Source: Sphaerolaimus hirsutus (taxonomy: Eukaryota > Nematoda > Chromadorea > Monhysterida > Sphaerolaimidae). Taken from it: DNA of 64,000 bases. Position numbers and translations under genes: made by a program. A model generated the notes under the pieces. It was given only the letters and a program-made list of their open reading frames with translations. It was not told where the DNA came from and did no database searches. The stretch covers positions 23,484,315 through 23,548,314 of the forward strand of contig OZ038454.1 of assembly GCA_964036195.1 (NCBI GenBank), written 5' to 3'. How positions within the stretch are numbered: position 1 is the stretch's first letter; each line of letters starts with the position of its first letter. This document shows positions 39,467-50,473 of the stretch, piece after piece.

Positions 39467-40514
39467 CAGTAGGGTTCAAACGGGATTGACTTTTCGGGAT
39501 CGGGATCGGGATCGGGATTCACTTTTTGAGATTTCGGGATCGGGATCGGGATCGGGATTGGGGTTTCGGGATCGGGATCGGGATCGGGATTGGTTTTTTG
39601 AGATTTCGGGATCGGGATCGGGATCGGGATTGGCCGGGATTGGGGTCACGGGATCGGGATCGGGATTGGGATAGGCATTTTTCCGGGATCGGGATTGGGT
39701 TCTAGGGATAGAGATTTTGGCCATTTTTCTGGCATTCACAGTTGTTCATAAAGGTCTCAAAACACTGTTGGATGCCAGAAAAGTGGCATAAAATTTACGC
39801 TGGGGGTTTGCATCCACTTTTTTGCATGCAAAAACGTCATTATTTCACTTCTTATAATTTCCACTAATTTTTCCGGGATCGGGATCCCGGACTTGGGAGT
39901 TTCTCGGGATCGGGATCGGGATTTGAAAATTTTCGGGATCGGGATCGGGATCGGGATTGGTATTTTTGAGATTTCGGGATCGGGATCGGGATCGGGATTG
40001 GGGTTTCGGGATCGGGATCGGGATCGGGACTGGTAAATCCCGGAATTTCACGGGATCCGGGATCGGGATCGGGATCCCGTTTGAACCCTAGTGACCAGGG
40101 ACGTATCCAGGATTTTTGAGCGGGGGGGGCTGTTTGTTTACGGAGCCCGGCGAACGGGGGGGGGCTCAGCCCTAAAATTTTGCCTACACTGACGAAATGG
40201 CGCCATTCGTAGGCGCCATGCCATGGCGCCATTGGCGTTGGCGCTAGCGCCAGCTATCGCTGTATATGTATGTAAATATACATACACACTAGCGACAAGC
40301 AGGCCAAAATGTGTATTTTTAAGGAAATTTGAGTACAGGAATCGATTTCCTGAAATAAAACCTGACGGATGGGGAATTGCGCGCTTGCGCGCAAAATTTT
40401 TACATGGCACTTTCAAAATTTGTACCAAAAGTGGCATTTTCCTTAGTTTTTCTGGTCTCACCCGGGAAGGGGGGGGGGGTTGCAGCCCCCCGCCCCCCCC
40501 TGGATACGGCCCTG
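39467..40514. mobile_element. hAT-type MITE, CAGGGACGTATCC family, interrupted at its first bases
   Basis: Target duplication ATAGTGAC at 39459-39466 and 40515-40522. Ends CAGGGACGTATCCAGG and CCTGGATACGGCCCTG. Another hAT element (39470-40090) is inserted three bases inside the left end. Confidence 0.9.
39470..40090. mobile_element. hAT-type MITE, TIR TAGGGTTCAAACGGGAT, (CGGGAT)n core
   Basis: Target duplication GTGACCAG at 39462-39469 and 40091-40098. Both halves are arrays of CGGGAT around a unique centre (CAACAGTGTTTTGAGACC type). The Gly-Ser and Pro-Asp repeats read from it on either strand are artefacts of this array. Confidence 0.92.
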
Positions 40515-40659
40515 ATAGTGACCTGAAGCATGTAATTTTTTTCGCGAGATTAAGCATTGGGTTATAAAACTGGAAATTTTATGCGGACTTTCCCAAGCGG
40601 ATAACGTGAAAGTGCGCTACACACTACCACTTACCACTTAATTTTTATCATATTTACAG

Positions 40660-40827
40660 TTGTCTCAATATGGACTTACCCCTTACGATTCTACAATTCT
40701 ACTCCCTATTGTGTCGATATTCACCGCCGCAGTTAATGGAGGAAAATGTGAGAAGCGCATTGGCTTATTTGCTTTCAGTGAGAATAAGGGAGTCGAAAGA
40801 TCCAATTGAAATTGACGTGTGCAAAAG
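40660..40827 (+). CDS. USP9X-like gene, exon E
   Basis: From TATTTACAG to AG|GTTTGT. Reads MDLPLTILQFYSLLCRYSPP, QLMEENVRSALAYLLSV and RESKDPIEIDVCK. Alternating amphipathic helices typical of a solenoid. Phase 2 out joins the next exon cleanly; the incoming phase does not match exon D, so a small exon may be missing between them. Confidence 0.65.
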
Positions 40828-40896
40828 GTTTGTGATCTTTTTTAGTTTTTTTTTTCGGGACAAAAAACGTTTGAAAATCCACTGATGAAACAGAAC

Positions 40897-41511
40897 TATG
40901 GTGTCAAATTTCCGTATTCCGAAGGCAAATTTTTTCCGTTTTCCGTTCCGTTTGCCGGCCGATAAAATTGTTTTCCGTTCCGTTTTCCGGCCACTAAATT
41001 TGTTTCCGTTTTCCGGCTAAATTTTCAGTTTTTCCGGCTAAATTTTCAGTTTTTCCGGCTTTTTTTCCGTTTTCTGGCTCAATTTTATGTTTTTCCACCT
41101 TTTTTCTATTTTCCGGCTCAATTTTCTGTTTTTCCACCTCATATTCCCTCTTTCTGGCTCAACTGTCTGTTTTCTGTTTCAGCAAAACTGGTAAACATGC
41201 ATGCAGGTTTTCAATAATGTTAATTTTTACCATTTTCAATCAAAATTTCAGCAATTTTTACCATTTCCAGCAAATTTCAGCAATTTTTGTCCATTTTCCG
41301 GCAAAATTTCAGCAATTTTTTTTCCGTTTCTGTGCAATTTTCCTTTTTCCGTTTCCGGTTTTCCACCTGGTTTTCCGTTTTCCGGTCGCTGACATTTTTT
41401 TTCCGTTTTCCGTTCTGTTATCCGACGGCTGAAGTTTTGTCCGTTTTCCGTTCCGTTTTCCGGCTGCTGAATTTTTTTCCGTTTTCCGTAAAAAAAATTT
41501 TGGACACCCTA
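40897..41511. mobile_element. hAT-type MITE, TIR TATGGTGTC/GACACCCTA, (TTTTCCG)n core
   Basis: Target duplication AACAGAAC (40889-40896) against CACAGAAC (41512-41519), one mismatch. The interior is repeated TTTTCCGTTTTCCGG units. Relative of 903-1176. Confidence 0.8.
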
Positions 41512-41797
41512 CACAGAACCAAAGCCGTGAAAGTTTTTTTTATACTAATGAAGTGTTTATGGTTTCCTGGGACCTTCCGTTTTTCTGCATTATTTTTGAG
41601 TATGTACCCCTGTTTAGGCAAAAAAATTTGTAACACCAATAACTTATGAGCGACAAGCACAAATTCTCTGCAACTTGGCATGTGTGTACACCCTACTAGT
41701 ATTTATGTACTGATTGCCTTTTCTCAGAAATACAGAAGTTCATCACACTTTCAAAAAATTTTTATCGTCACCAAGTTTTCATGTAAACTCCGCCCAG

Positions 41798-42090
41798 ACT
41801 GCAACTAAAAGCCGACGCTGCAACAGCGGCCGCCGCAGCGGCGGGCGAGTGCGGCAACCTAGAACCAGCCATGTCCAACATGGCCATCGAAGAGACGTTC
41901 CCCGTGGGCGTGTGGAACGTCGCCGCCGGGCAAGACGGCACGAAGGCGGAGCCTAATCGAAATGAGCCCGCAAATCCGTCTGATGTCGTTTCTCAGCACT
42001 GTTCCGGGATGGTTGCGGACGACACACTCGCCGCCGGGTCGCATAATGAGATTCCGCCCGCGCCGCCCGCCCCGCTGCCCTGCACGAGTG
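41798..42090 (+). CDS. USP9X-like gene, exon F
   Basis: From CCGCCCAG to G|GTCGGC. Reads LQLKADAATAAAAAAGECG, MSNMAIEETFPVGVWNVAAG, then an acidic and Pro-rich linker ending APLPCTS. Phase 2 in, 1 out, both matching neighbours. Probably a disordered insert between helical blocks; no family motif. Confidence 0.65.
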
Positions 42091-42145
42091 GTCGGCTCTT
42101 TTTTGAGGGGTTTGGCAGCTTTTTTGTCATTCGACGGGTTACATG

Positions 42146-42557
42146 TAGGGTTCAAACGGGATCCCGATCCCGTGAAATTCCGGGATTTAGCAGTCCCGAT
42201 CCCAAAACTTTTCAAATCCCGATCCCGAGAAACTCCAAAGTCCGGGATCCCGATCCCGAAAAAATTAGTGGAAATTATCAAAAGTGGAAAAACGACGTTT
42301 TTGCATGCAAAAATGTGAACGCAGACCCCCAGCGTTCATTTTATGCCACGTTTCTGGCATCCAACAGTGTTTTTAGACCTTTATGAAAAACTGGATGCCA
42401 AAACATTGGCCAAAATCTCTATCCCAAGACCCCAATCCCGATCCCGAAAAAATGCCAATCCCGATCCCGTGACCCCAATCCCGGCCAATCCCGATCCCGA
42501 AATCTCAAAAAACCAATCCCGATCCCGATCCCGAAAAGTCAATCCCGTTTGACCCTA
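42146..42557. mobile_element. hAT-type MITE, TIR TAGGGTTCAAACGGGAT, (CGGGAT)n core
   Basis: Target duplication GTTACATG at 42138-42145 and 42558-42565. Most diverged member of the family in this window, with fewer CGGGAT units. Confidence 0.92.
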
Positions 42558-42575
42558 GTTACATGTTGACAGCGG

Positions 42576-43246
42576 TAGGGTTGGAAAAAAAACGTTTTTT
42601 TTTAACTCGATGTTTTTTTAAAAAAACAACGTTTTTTATAATAAAAAACTTTTTTTTTTAAAGCTCCCAGATATGACCTTGTGTCAACATATATAGGTAT
42701 ATCAGACAGTGGCAATACTCTGTGATGTTATATATGACCATATAATGTCTGTGGAGCCATGGGATAGCATTATAAGTGGTGATTTGTGTCAAAAATATCC
42801 ATTATTCGTCGACATATCGTTTGTATATTGCCTTATAGTCGAATGTTCGTGACTTCAGGTAAAGTTTGGCACGGAATAGTGATCAAACAAGGTTATAAAA
42901 GGAGGTTGTTACTTTGGGAGTTGAGTTACACACTGTGAAGGTACATGGAAGCACATTACTTCAATATTATATACTACAGCAACATATGACGGCTTATTAA
43001 CCCATGGTAGCACATAGAAATGGATACTTTGATACTAAAAATGCCACAAAACCAATGAAAACAACCACCAATGTCAATTTGTGTGTGAAATTGCGCGCTT
43101 GCGCGCAAAAATTTTGCAAAATACCTAGTGCTTAGTACTAAAAATTTCGGCCAATGTTTAAAAAAACAACGTTTCGGACCTCGTGTTTTTTTAAAAAAAC
43201 AACGTTTTTTTAAATAAAACGTTTAAAAAAACATCGGCCAACCCTA
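42576..43246. mobile_element. hAT-type MITE, TIR TAGGGTTGG
   Basis: Target duplication GACAGCGG at 42568-42575 and 43247-43254. Ends TAGGGTTGGAAAAAAAACG and TCGGCCAACCCTA. Contains the dyad GCGCGCTTGCGCGC. The target is the terminal CAGCGG of the element that follows. Confidence 0.9.
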
Positions 43247-43248
43247 GA

Positions 43249-43647
43249 CAGCGGTATCTTGAATTTTGACCCTCCGAGTGGTTGGATAGATAGCTGAGCG
43301 GCCTTCGGGATAGATAGATAGCTGGAAAAAAATGGGGGGGGGGGTTGTGGTGGTTCGCTATATAGGCTATTTCAGGGTGTAGAAGGAAGAAACGGGAGAA
43401 AAATCGCTAAAAGTAGGTGTAAAATAGCTCAAAATGGGTATACAAGAGCATATAGTACTAAAAATAGATGAAAATAGGCAGTTAGATGCATGAACTAGTG
43501 ATTTTGGAGGTGAAAATGTATAAAACGGTATGAAAAATAGCGATTTTGAGCGAAAATTGGGGTATAATTACTCAAAAAGCTCGCCAGATAGGTAGATAGC
43601 TGAGCGATTTGGGGGGGTAGGGTGTAGTAGCCCAAAAATTTGCCCCC
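43249..43647. mobile_element. CAGGGGTCTCGAA-family MITE, reverse orientation, truncated
   Basis: Starts CAGCGGTATCTTGAATTTTG, the complement of the family's right end, and continues through the usual ATAGATAGCTG words. The CCCATTCGAGACCCCTG end is missing. After it, 43648-43795 is an array of GCGCCA words. Confidence 0.75.
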
Positions 43648-43795
43648 GGGTAGTGATGTAAAAAGCGCCAGACTTTAGGCGTCAAGCGCCAAAAGCGCCA
43701 AGCGCCAATGGCGCCACGGTAAAATAGCGCCAAGCGCCAAAAGCGCCATGGCGCTTTTCTAGAACATGGCGCCAAGCGGCAATGGCGCCAGAGGA

Positions 43796-44134
43796 TGTTG
43801 GATTTAGATTTTTATGGATATTGTATAATTCATTGATCACCTTAACATTTCCGATTTTTGTGTGTCTGACTGTGATATAAGGGGGTCACTTGCGCCCTCT
43901 CTCGGCCGGCGCGTCCCCCTTCCGATTTGCAGCAGGGATACATCCATCTTCTGTGTGTAGTACACAGATTCAATGTTCAATTGGCCCTACACGCAATAGT
44001 TTGACAATGACAGCCAGTGTCCAGCCAACTGGTTCCCATCCCAATTCAGAGCTTGCTAAGGAGTAACACTACCCAGTGTTGTATACACATATACTTCATG
44101 CCGGCCTGGTACATTGCACATCAATGTACCAACC
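43796..44134. other. Gene-free intron stretch
   Basis: Mixed sequence with no element end except TTGGCCCTACACGCAATAG at 43981, which resembles the CACTAGTT foldback terminus. Confidence 0.35.
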
Positions 44135-44142
44135 ATACAACT

Positions 44143-44676
44143 CAGGGGTCTCGAATGGGGGGGGGGGGGGGTTGGGGGGGTTACCCCCCCCCCAAACCGC
44201 CCAGCTATCTATCTATCCCGGAGGCCGCTCAGCTATCTATCTATCTATCCCGGAGGCAAAATTTTGGGCTACTACCCCCTAAACCCCCCCCCCCCCCCAA
44301 ATCGCTCAGCTATCTACCTATCTGGAGCGATTTTTCAGAAACTATACCCCAATTTTCGCTCAAAATCGCTATTTTTCATACCTATATATAGATTTTCACC
44401 TCCAAAATCACTGGTTCATGCGTCTAACTGCCTATTTTAAGTACTATATGCTCTTGTATACCCATTTTTAGCTATTTTACACCTACTTTTAGCGATTTTT
44501 CTCCCTTTTCTTCCTTCTATGCCCCGAAAAAGCCTATATATCAAACCACCACAACCCCCCCCCCAAACGCCCCCCCCCAACCCCCCCCCAGAAAATTTTT
44601 CAGCTATCTATCCCTCCGGAGGAGCGATTTGCTATCTATCCAACCACTCGGAGGGTCAAAATTCAAGATACCCCTG
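44143..44676. mobile_element. hAT-type MITE, CAGGGGTCTCGAA family, complete
   Basis: Target duplication ATACAACT at 44135-44142 and 44677-44684. Ends CAGGGGTCTCGAATGGG and CAAGATACCCCTG. Uninterrupted reference copy of 534 bp. Confidence 0.92.
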
Positions 44677-45056
44677 ATACAACTTCATTTTAAACATAAT
44701 GCAACACTATGCATTTGAACGTTGCTCGTCGGCTCGTGAGCTGGGATTGAATTGGGATGGGAACCATCAGGCCAATTATTTTGGAAAATGATTAGAAAGA
44801 TCGCTACTCCGGAGCTATACATAGCTGGAAAAAAAATTTGTGGAGAGGTTCAATATATAGGCTGTTTAATTGCGCAGAACGAGGAAAATTGAGAAAAATC
44901 TCTTAAAGTAAGTGATAAATTAGCACATAGCTAAACCTCGGTCTAGTTTGAAGCATAATTATGATTCGAGCCATTTTCTATTTTATTTCTCCCATACATC
45001 TGTCTACCAAAAGAAACCATCCATCAAACTACAACGAGTATCACATCAACCCGCAG

Positions 45057-45196
45057 ACGTGCCGCTCGACCAGGGCGACGTACCCGAGCGGCCGTCGCGC
45101 CGCTGCGCCGCGCCGCCCGCCGACCAGCTCGACTGGCGCTTCGACGAGGACGAGGAGCACGCGCGCGCCGCCGCCGCTGATAAGACCGATATTAGG
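45057..45196 (+). CDS. USP9X-like gene, exon G
   Basis: From AACCCGCAG to AGG|GTGGGT. Reads VPLDQGDVPERPSRRCAAPP and LDWRFDEDEEHARAAAADK. Phase 1 in, 0 out. Charged linker with a possible helix; very GC-rich. Confidence 0.65.
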
Positions 45197-45924
45197 GTGG
45201 GTTTTTGGGGGCTGGGTTTTTGTGGTTGGGTTTGAGAAGGGTGTTGTGTTTTTATTTGGACCTTTGCGGGGCTAAGTTTAGATGGATGGTTGAAAAATCA
45301 CACAGGGGGGGGGGTCGCATTTTAGGGTAAAAATGGTAGTATGGAGAAATGGCAGGTTTGCCACTAAAAATAAGAAAATCAATATGACATTGTAAAATAC
45401 CTAGTGAAAAAGAACTGAAAATTTCAGCTACCCACAATAACATAAAGTTTTTCATGATTGCGTTGAAAAATTTTTTTAAACGGTCAGAAACGCCGACCAT
45501 CTGTTAGAATTACACCGTTTAAGCATAATGTCAACTTATTTTACGTAAACCGAATTTTGTGAAGTGAATGTAAACAAGTTTAGTATCCATAAAAAGCCAA
45601 CACAACTCCCGCCCCCTATCTAAAGTAGTTGGAAATAAGCTAGCACGGAATGGTCTGTTCACATGAAGAAACGGGTAATTAAACAAAAGGTTCTGTGAAG
45701 CATTCCAGAACATTCCCAGATCATAACAGCCAGCCCTTCCCGTTTTTGGAATGTAGCCAATTTACCTTTGCTACATCTCCTCCTGGGTTAGTGGCCAACA
45801 TTTGTGAGATTTATTTGGTAAAGTGTGTGGACAGGTTTAAATGTTTGTTTTTCTCTCGTAGCCAGACATTTGCGTAGGCAAATACTTTCGATTTTTTTTC
45901 GATCAAAACGATTTTTCTGCGCAG

Positions 45925-46042
45925 GTTCACCCGGACGCTGTGAACGTACTGGGCGCTAACGTCGCAGCCACGCAGAGATGGAACGTGCTGCCGCGCCACT
46001 CGGCCGAGTTGACACACGCCGTTTTCGCTATGATCGATGCGG
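45925..46042 (+). CDS. USP9X-like gene, exon H
   Basis: From CTGCGCAG to G|GTTTGT. Reads VHPDAVNVLGANVAATQRWN and PRHSAELTHAVFAMIDA. Phase 0 in, 1 out. Confidence 0.7.
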
Positions 46043-46247
46043 GTTTGTGCGCGTGTCGGGTTTTGTGTTTGCGTTTTCGCAAACGTAATCTATCGAAGAA
46101 ATTTAAAAAATGCATTTTTTTTGTTCAAATGGAGATATGGTAGGATTCAAAGTCTGCAGTCGCCGTCACACAATTTCAAATATTTTCAGCAAATCGTGCC
46201 GCCCCTTAAGTGTTCTAATTAAATTTAGCACCTGGCATATTTTACAG

Positions 46248-46384
46248 GTACGCACATTGTACCGGATTCAAAGCAGCGCCCTCAGCTCGACGGCGCCATT
46301 GTGAAGTTCCTCGAAACGCTGTACAAAGTGTTGGAAAAGCTCATGTCCAATGTAAACATGTACCGCACCAATGACAACCTGCAA
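46248..46384 (+). CDS. USP9X-like gene, exon I
   Basis: From ATTTTACAG to CAA|GTTTGT. Reads THIVPDSKQRPQLDGAIVKF and LETLYKVLEKLMSNVNMYRT. Phase 1 in, 0 out. Strong amphipathic helix pattern. Confidence 0.7.
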
Positions 46385-46654
46385 GTTTGTTTAGGGTTAG
46401 ATTTTGGCTTGTATGATGCCTTAAGGGGTATTTTCGTTAGGTTTTGGTATTTATTGGTGTCTCAGATAATTATCCCTTGGGTAAAATTGCATGTGTGAAC
46501 CTTAATTTTGCAAATTTAAACTTATTGGTCGAGAATTGGTAGAATATCTCATTCCAAATAATTGAAATTTTGTGAATTCCCACTCCCCGCTGCATTGTTG
46601 TCCCCTGGTTGTCCCCACAATTCCGAAAAAACGCAGAATTCGTTGTTTTTTCAG

Positions 46655-46791
46655 ATGCGTTTGGTCAAAACATTGGCTCGGAGCCAAAGAGTTTGCGTTA
46701 CGCTACTGCGGCAGTGCTACGCGAAACTGGACGGATCGCCGCCAGATGTACTTTATCGTATTTTGACCGTGCTGCATAACTTGACACTGAA
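46655..46791 (+). CDS. USP9X-like gene, exon J
   Basis: From TTTTTTCAG to AA|GTCAGA. Reads RLVKTLARSQRVCVTLLRQC, YAKLDGSPPDVLYRILTVL and HNLTLK. Phase 0 in, 2 out, joining exons I and K. It may correspond to the USP9X solenoid segment just before the conserved LLNKFG region. A copy lies at 84-220. Confidence 0.75.
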
Positions 46792-46961
46792 GTCAGATTC
46801 GTTTTTTTTATTCTTGTGGTTTATAATTTATGAAATTCAGTTATATACCGTATTTCGTCGAAATACCCCCGGAGTGTTTATTTTTTCAGAGTGGCAATTT
46901 TGAGAGAAAAACGTGAAAAATGCAACAATAACCACCATTTATAAGTTTTTACAGCCTTATA

Positions 46962-47659
46962 TAGGGTTGGAAAAAAATCTATTTTTTTAACGACCCCGAT
47001 TTTTTTATAAAAAAATCGATTTTTTTAAATAAAAATCGAGTCAAAATAAGCCCTATTTTTCGTCTAAATAACCTGAGGGGGCTAAAAATGAACTTAAAAA
47101 GTCATATAAAATCATATTCTGTGTACTGTTATCTCCTATGTGTAAGTATAACTCCTTTAGGGCTTTGGAAAAGCTTGAAAAAAATTATTTCCAATTCTAG
47201 AGGTAGATAATTTGTTATATTTACAGTGTGAATTAGATTTCATTGAGCATTTGCAAATTTCTTGGTAGAAAATGCATGTTCTTACTGAGAACACTGCCTA
47301 AAACATTTTGGAAGTGAACATGAATGGCTTTGCATTGATTTTTGAGATGAAATCACATCACAGAACTGTGTATACTTCCCTGATGAATCATAGTTTATGC
47401 TACACACAAAAGCATACAGAAAAAGATGCTACATGACCAAATTTGCTGCATAAGCAATGAAAACAAGAAATTAAGTTATTTTTTATCTGAAACTGCGCGC
47501 TTGCGCGCAAAATTCTTGCATTTTACCTAGTGCTTAAGTACCAAAATTTTTGCCAGCGATTTTTTTTAAAAAAAATCGGTACAGGGGTTGCGATTTTTTT
47601 TAAAAAAAATCGGAATTTTTAAAAAAAAAATCGCTTAAAAAAATCGCTTGCCAACCCTA
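46962..47659. mobile_element. hAT-type MITE, TIR TAGGGTTGG
   Basis: Target duplication GCCTTATA at 46954-46961 and 47660-47667. Ends TAGGGTTGGAAAAAAATC and CTTGCCAACCCTA. Contains GCGCGCTTGCGCGC like 42576-43246. Confidence 0.9.
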
Positions 47660-47674
47660 GCCTTATATAAGGAT

Positions 47675-48109
47675 CAGGGACGTATCCAGGATTTTTGAGC
47701 GGGGGGGGCTCCTTGTTTACAGAGGCCGGCGAGGGGGGGGGGCTCAGCCCCCCCCCCCCTAAAATTTGAGCTAAATAGTGGCGGAATGGCGTTATGGCGC
47801 TGGCGCCATTAGTAGGCGCCACGCCATGGCGCTATTGGCGTTGGCGTCAGCGCCATGGAACGCTGTATATGTATGTAAATATACATACAAAACAGCAAAA
47901 AGCACAAAATTGAGTATTTACAACGATTTGCGGCCACATGGAGCAAATCTGATGATAATACCTTAATGCCTGGTGAAGAATGCGCGCTTGCGCGCAAAAT
48001 TTTTTACGCTGCCGTTGAAAAAGTCGCATTTTCCGGTCACTTTCAGGTCTCGCCTCGGGAGGGGGGGGGGCTGCAGCCCCCCCCGCCCCCCCCCCTGGAT
48101 ACGGCCCTG
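47675..48109. mobile_element. hAT-type MITE, CAGGGACGTATCC family, complete
   Basis: Target duplication ATAAGGAT at 47667-47674 and 48110-48117, overlapping the previous element's target duplication by one base. Ends CAGGGACGTATCCAGG and CCTGGATACGGCCCTG. Reference copy of 435 bp. Confidence 0.92.
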
Positions 48110-48460
48110 ATAAGGATGTAGATGGTATAAACGATGTTCTAACGTAACACAGTAAGTGTTTGAACGTCTGTTATGCATTTCCCGGACCACAAATACATAG
48201 TGCCCATTTTGAGGGGGGTATTTCGAGGAAATACGGTAGTTTATTATTTAAATAAGTGGTCTAGAATAAAACAATTTTGATCGAAATTGTCATACCGTAG
48301 TCAGGATTTTTGAAGAAGTGGCGAGGTTGCAAACAAATAAATGTTCACTGTCATTAAAAATAGTATTAAGGCTACCCCAGAAAATATTTTCGATTACTTT
48401 TTCCTGACTATCGGAAACGATGCAATTTTTCAAGTGTGCGTGGGTGTGACCAAATGCAAT

Positions 48461-49215
48461 GGCCCCCCACACACAAGTTGACATCGACACCAAATGTCAA
48501 CTGGTTCCTAACCCAATTCAAAGCTTGCGTTTGAACATCGTTCGTCGGCTCGTCAGCAAGCTTTGAATCGGGATCGGAATAGGGTTCAAACGGGATTGAC
48601 TTTTCGGGATCGGGATCGGGATTCACTTTTTGAGATTTCGGGATCGGGATCGGGATCGGGATTGGGGTTTCGGGATCGGGATCGGGATTGGTTTTTTGAG
48701 ATTTCGGGATCGGGATCGGGATCGGGATTGGCCGGGATTGGGGTCACGGGATCGGGATCGGGATTGGGATAGGCATTTTTCCGGGATCGGGATTGGGTTC
48801 TAGGGATAGAGATTTTGGCCATTTTTCTGGCATTCACAGTTGTTCATAAAGGTCTCAAAACACTGTTGGATGCCAGAAAAGTGGCATAAAATTGACGCTG
48901 GGGGTTTGCATCCACTTTTTTTGCATGCAAAAACGTCATTATTTCACTTTTTATAATTTCCATAAATTTTTCCGGGATCGGGATCCCGGACTTGGGAGTT
49001 TCTCGGGATCGGGATCGGGATTTGAAAACTTTCGGGATCGGGATCGGGATTGGTATTTTTGAGATTTCGGGATCGGGATCGGGATTGGGGTTTCGGGATC
49101 GGGACTGGTAAATCCCGGAAGTTCACGGGATCCGGGATCGGGATCGGGATCCCGTTTGAACCCTAGATCGGAACCAGTTGACATTTGGTCTATGTCAACT
49201 AGTGTGTGTGGGCCC
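48461..49215. mobile_element. Foldback with GGCCC...CACACAAGTTGACAT ends, interrupted
   Basis: CACACAAGTTGACATCGAC at the left faces ATGTCAACTAGTGTGTG at the right, and CCAAATGTCAACTGGTTCC pairs with GGAACCAGTTGACATTTGG. A hAT MITE (48580-49165) is inserted near the loop. Confidence 0.75.
48580..49165. mobile_element. hAT-type MITE, TIR TAGGGTTCAAACGGGAT, (CGGGAT)n core
   Basis: Target duplication GATCGGAA at 48572-48579 and 49166-49173. Very similar in sequence to 39470-40090 and 54641-55225, with fewer repeat units. Confidence 0.92.
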
Positions 49216-49256
49216 AACGAGTACATAAATATTTAGTCATTTGTTTCATCCTACAG

Positions 49257-49347
49257 GGTTGATTTGGACGTTGAAGTGAATGTGCGCCCTGATGACGCAA
49301 TCGTGTATGCCGAAAATATGGACGGACAGACTGCCTTTATGGCAAAG
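49257..49347 (+). CDS. USP9X-like gene, exon K
   Basis: From ATCCTACAG to AAG|GTTCGA. Reads VDLDVEVNVRPDDAIVYAEN and MDGQTAFMAK. Phase 2 in, 0 out. Confidence 0.75.
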
Positions 49348-49796
49348 GTTCGATTTTTTGCGCTTATTGATGCTGTAAACCATAAAAAGTAGCAATTAAA
49401 AGTGCAAAAGTGCAAATTAATCAACACGGTTGAATAATTTAATTAAATTTAAGTTAAACTTTGAAAATTTGAAAACTTAAACAAGTATAGCATACAATAA
49501 GAGTAGGCTGAATGTCGCCATGTCGCCATTTCAGTTTTCACAACAGTCACGGTGAAAACTAGTGTGTGTAGGGCCATTAGATGAACATTCCTCATAAAAA
49601 ATTTGGCTCACATGTTTGACAGGGATGGCCCGTTATTCATAACCATATTTGGAAACTTTTGAAAAAACAACGGTTTAAAAAACCCAAAAATTCTCGAAAA
49701 ATTAAAATATCAGTATCAGTCTATCTCAAAAAGCCAGTCTGATTTGAAATCTACACTACCTACGTGCCCGAAAACAATCCACACACCCTCACACAG
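49348..49796 (+). other. Intron K-L
   Basis: 449 nt with ACTAGTGTGTGTAGGGCC at 49558, one terminus of the CACTAGTT foldback group, without a visible partner. Nothing else recognised. Confidence 0.5.
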
Positions 49797-50030
49797 CCCT
49801 ACCAAATGTACCTCCTGAACGCGTTCGGCGACCTGGGCGGTTTCGAACTTCTCCTATCGCGCGCGGTCGCCCTGGACGATCAAAGCGCAGCGGCGGAAAA
49901 TTGCAGCGCCGACGACAAGCCGATGCCCATGGACGCCCTGTGCGAGTCGGTGCTGCTGTGCGCCGTGGTCGCAGCTGCGTATTGGAGGTGGACTGAGGAT
50001 GTGGTCGAGAAATATGTCGTGCCTATTAGG
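49797..50030 (+). CDS. USP9X-like gene, exon L
   Basis: From CCTCACACAG to AGG|GTCGGT, 78 codons. Reads PYQMYLLNAFGDLGGFELLL, then ALCESVLLCAVVAAAYWRW and EDVVEKYVVPIR. The AFGDLGGFELL and VVEKYVVPI segments match the USP9X/24/34 motif LLNKFGxLxGFxxL and its following VxKYxxPI helix. First exon with clear homology to the family; phase 0 both ends. Confidence 0.82.
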
Positions 50031-50473
50031 GTCGGTTTTGGTTTGATTGTTTGTTGGTGTTTTTGTGGTCGGTTGCGTGGGATCGTACTATTTACGGTAC
50101 TGTGATTTTTTACTATCTACCGTAAATGATAGTACGGTACGGTAGACTTCCCACAGTGGCGCGCTGTGCTTGTTCGTCCATTTGTTTTACATTTGTCCAT
50201 CTGAATTGTTTAGGATTGGATCGGTGTTTTTTCAATCATCTTTTCGACAGTTAAATTCTGTGTAAAAAGTTATTGTTATTCTTATTTCGATACGATATTA
50301 CTTGATGTTTTTACTCACCGAATTTTTATGCCGTTATATCAGTCACAATTTCCCGCATCGATGTCCGATTTGAACAAATGCTCGACGATTTACACAATAT
50401 AATATATTCATATCTGCAACTTCAGTCCAAGGCCAATCACGTTAAACATAAACATCGACCAATCCCCTCTCAG

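Larger units (their letters stand above)
46848..48236. mobile_element. TA-target MITE with two nested hAT insertions
   Basis: TA flanks; ends CCGTATTTCGTCGAAATACC and TTTCGAGGAAATACGG. The empty site is present in copy A at about 270-276 (TTATATAGTT). The copy at 19652-19897 shows the interior without the two hAT inserts. Confidence 0.92.
46572..48376 (+). repeat. Segmental duplicate (copy B) of 1-2924
   Basis: Exon and intron match copy A, interrupted here by the TA-target element at 46848-48236. Splice phases to both neighbouring exons fit, so this is the working copy of the exon. Confidence 0.85.

Noticed and set aside
39429-39739. Open frames reading Gly-Ser (plus) or Pro-Asp (minus) repeats
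   Set aside because: They are translations of the CGGGAT array of a hAT MITE; the same frames appear in every copy of the element (48563, 48586, 54604, 54980).
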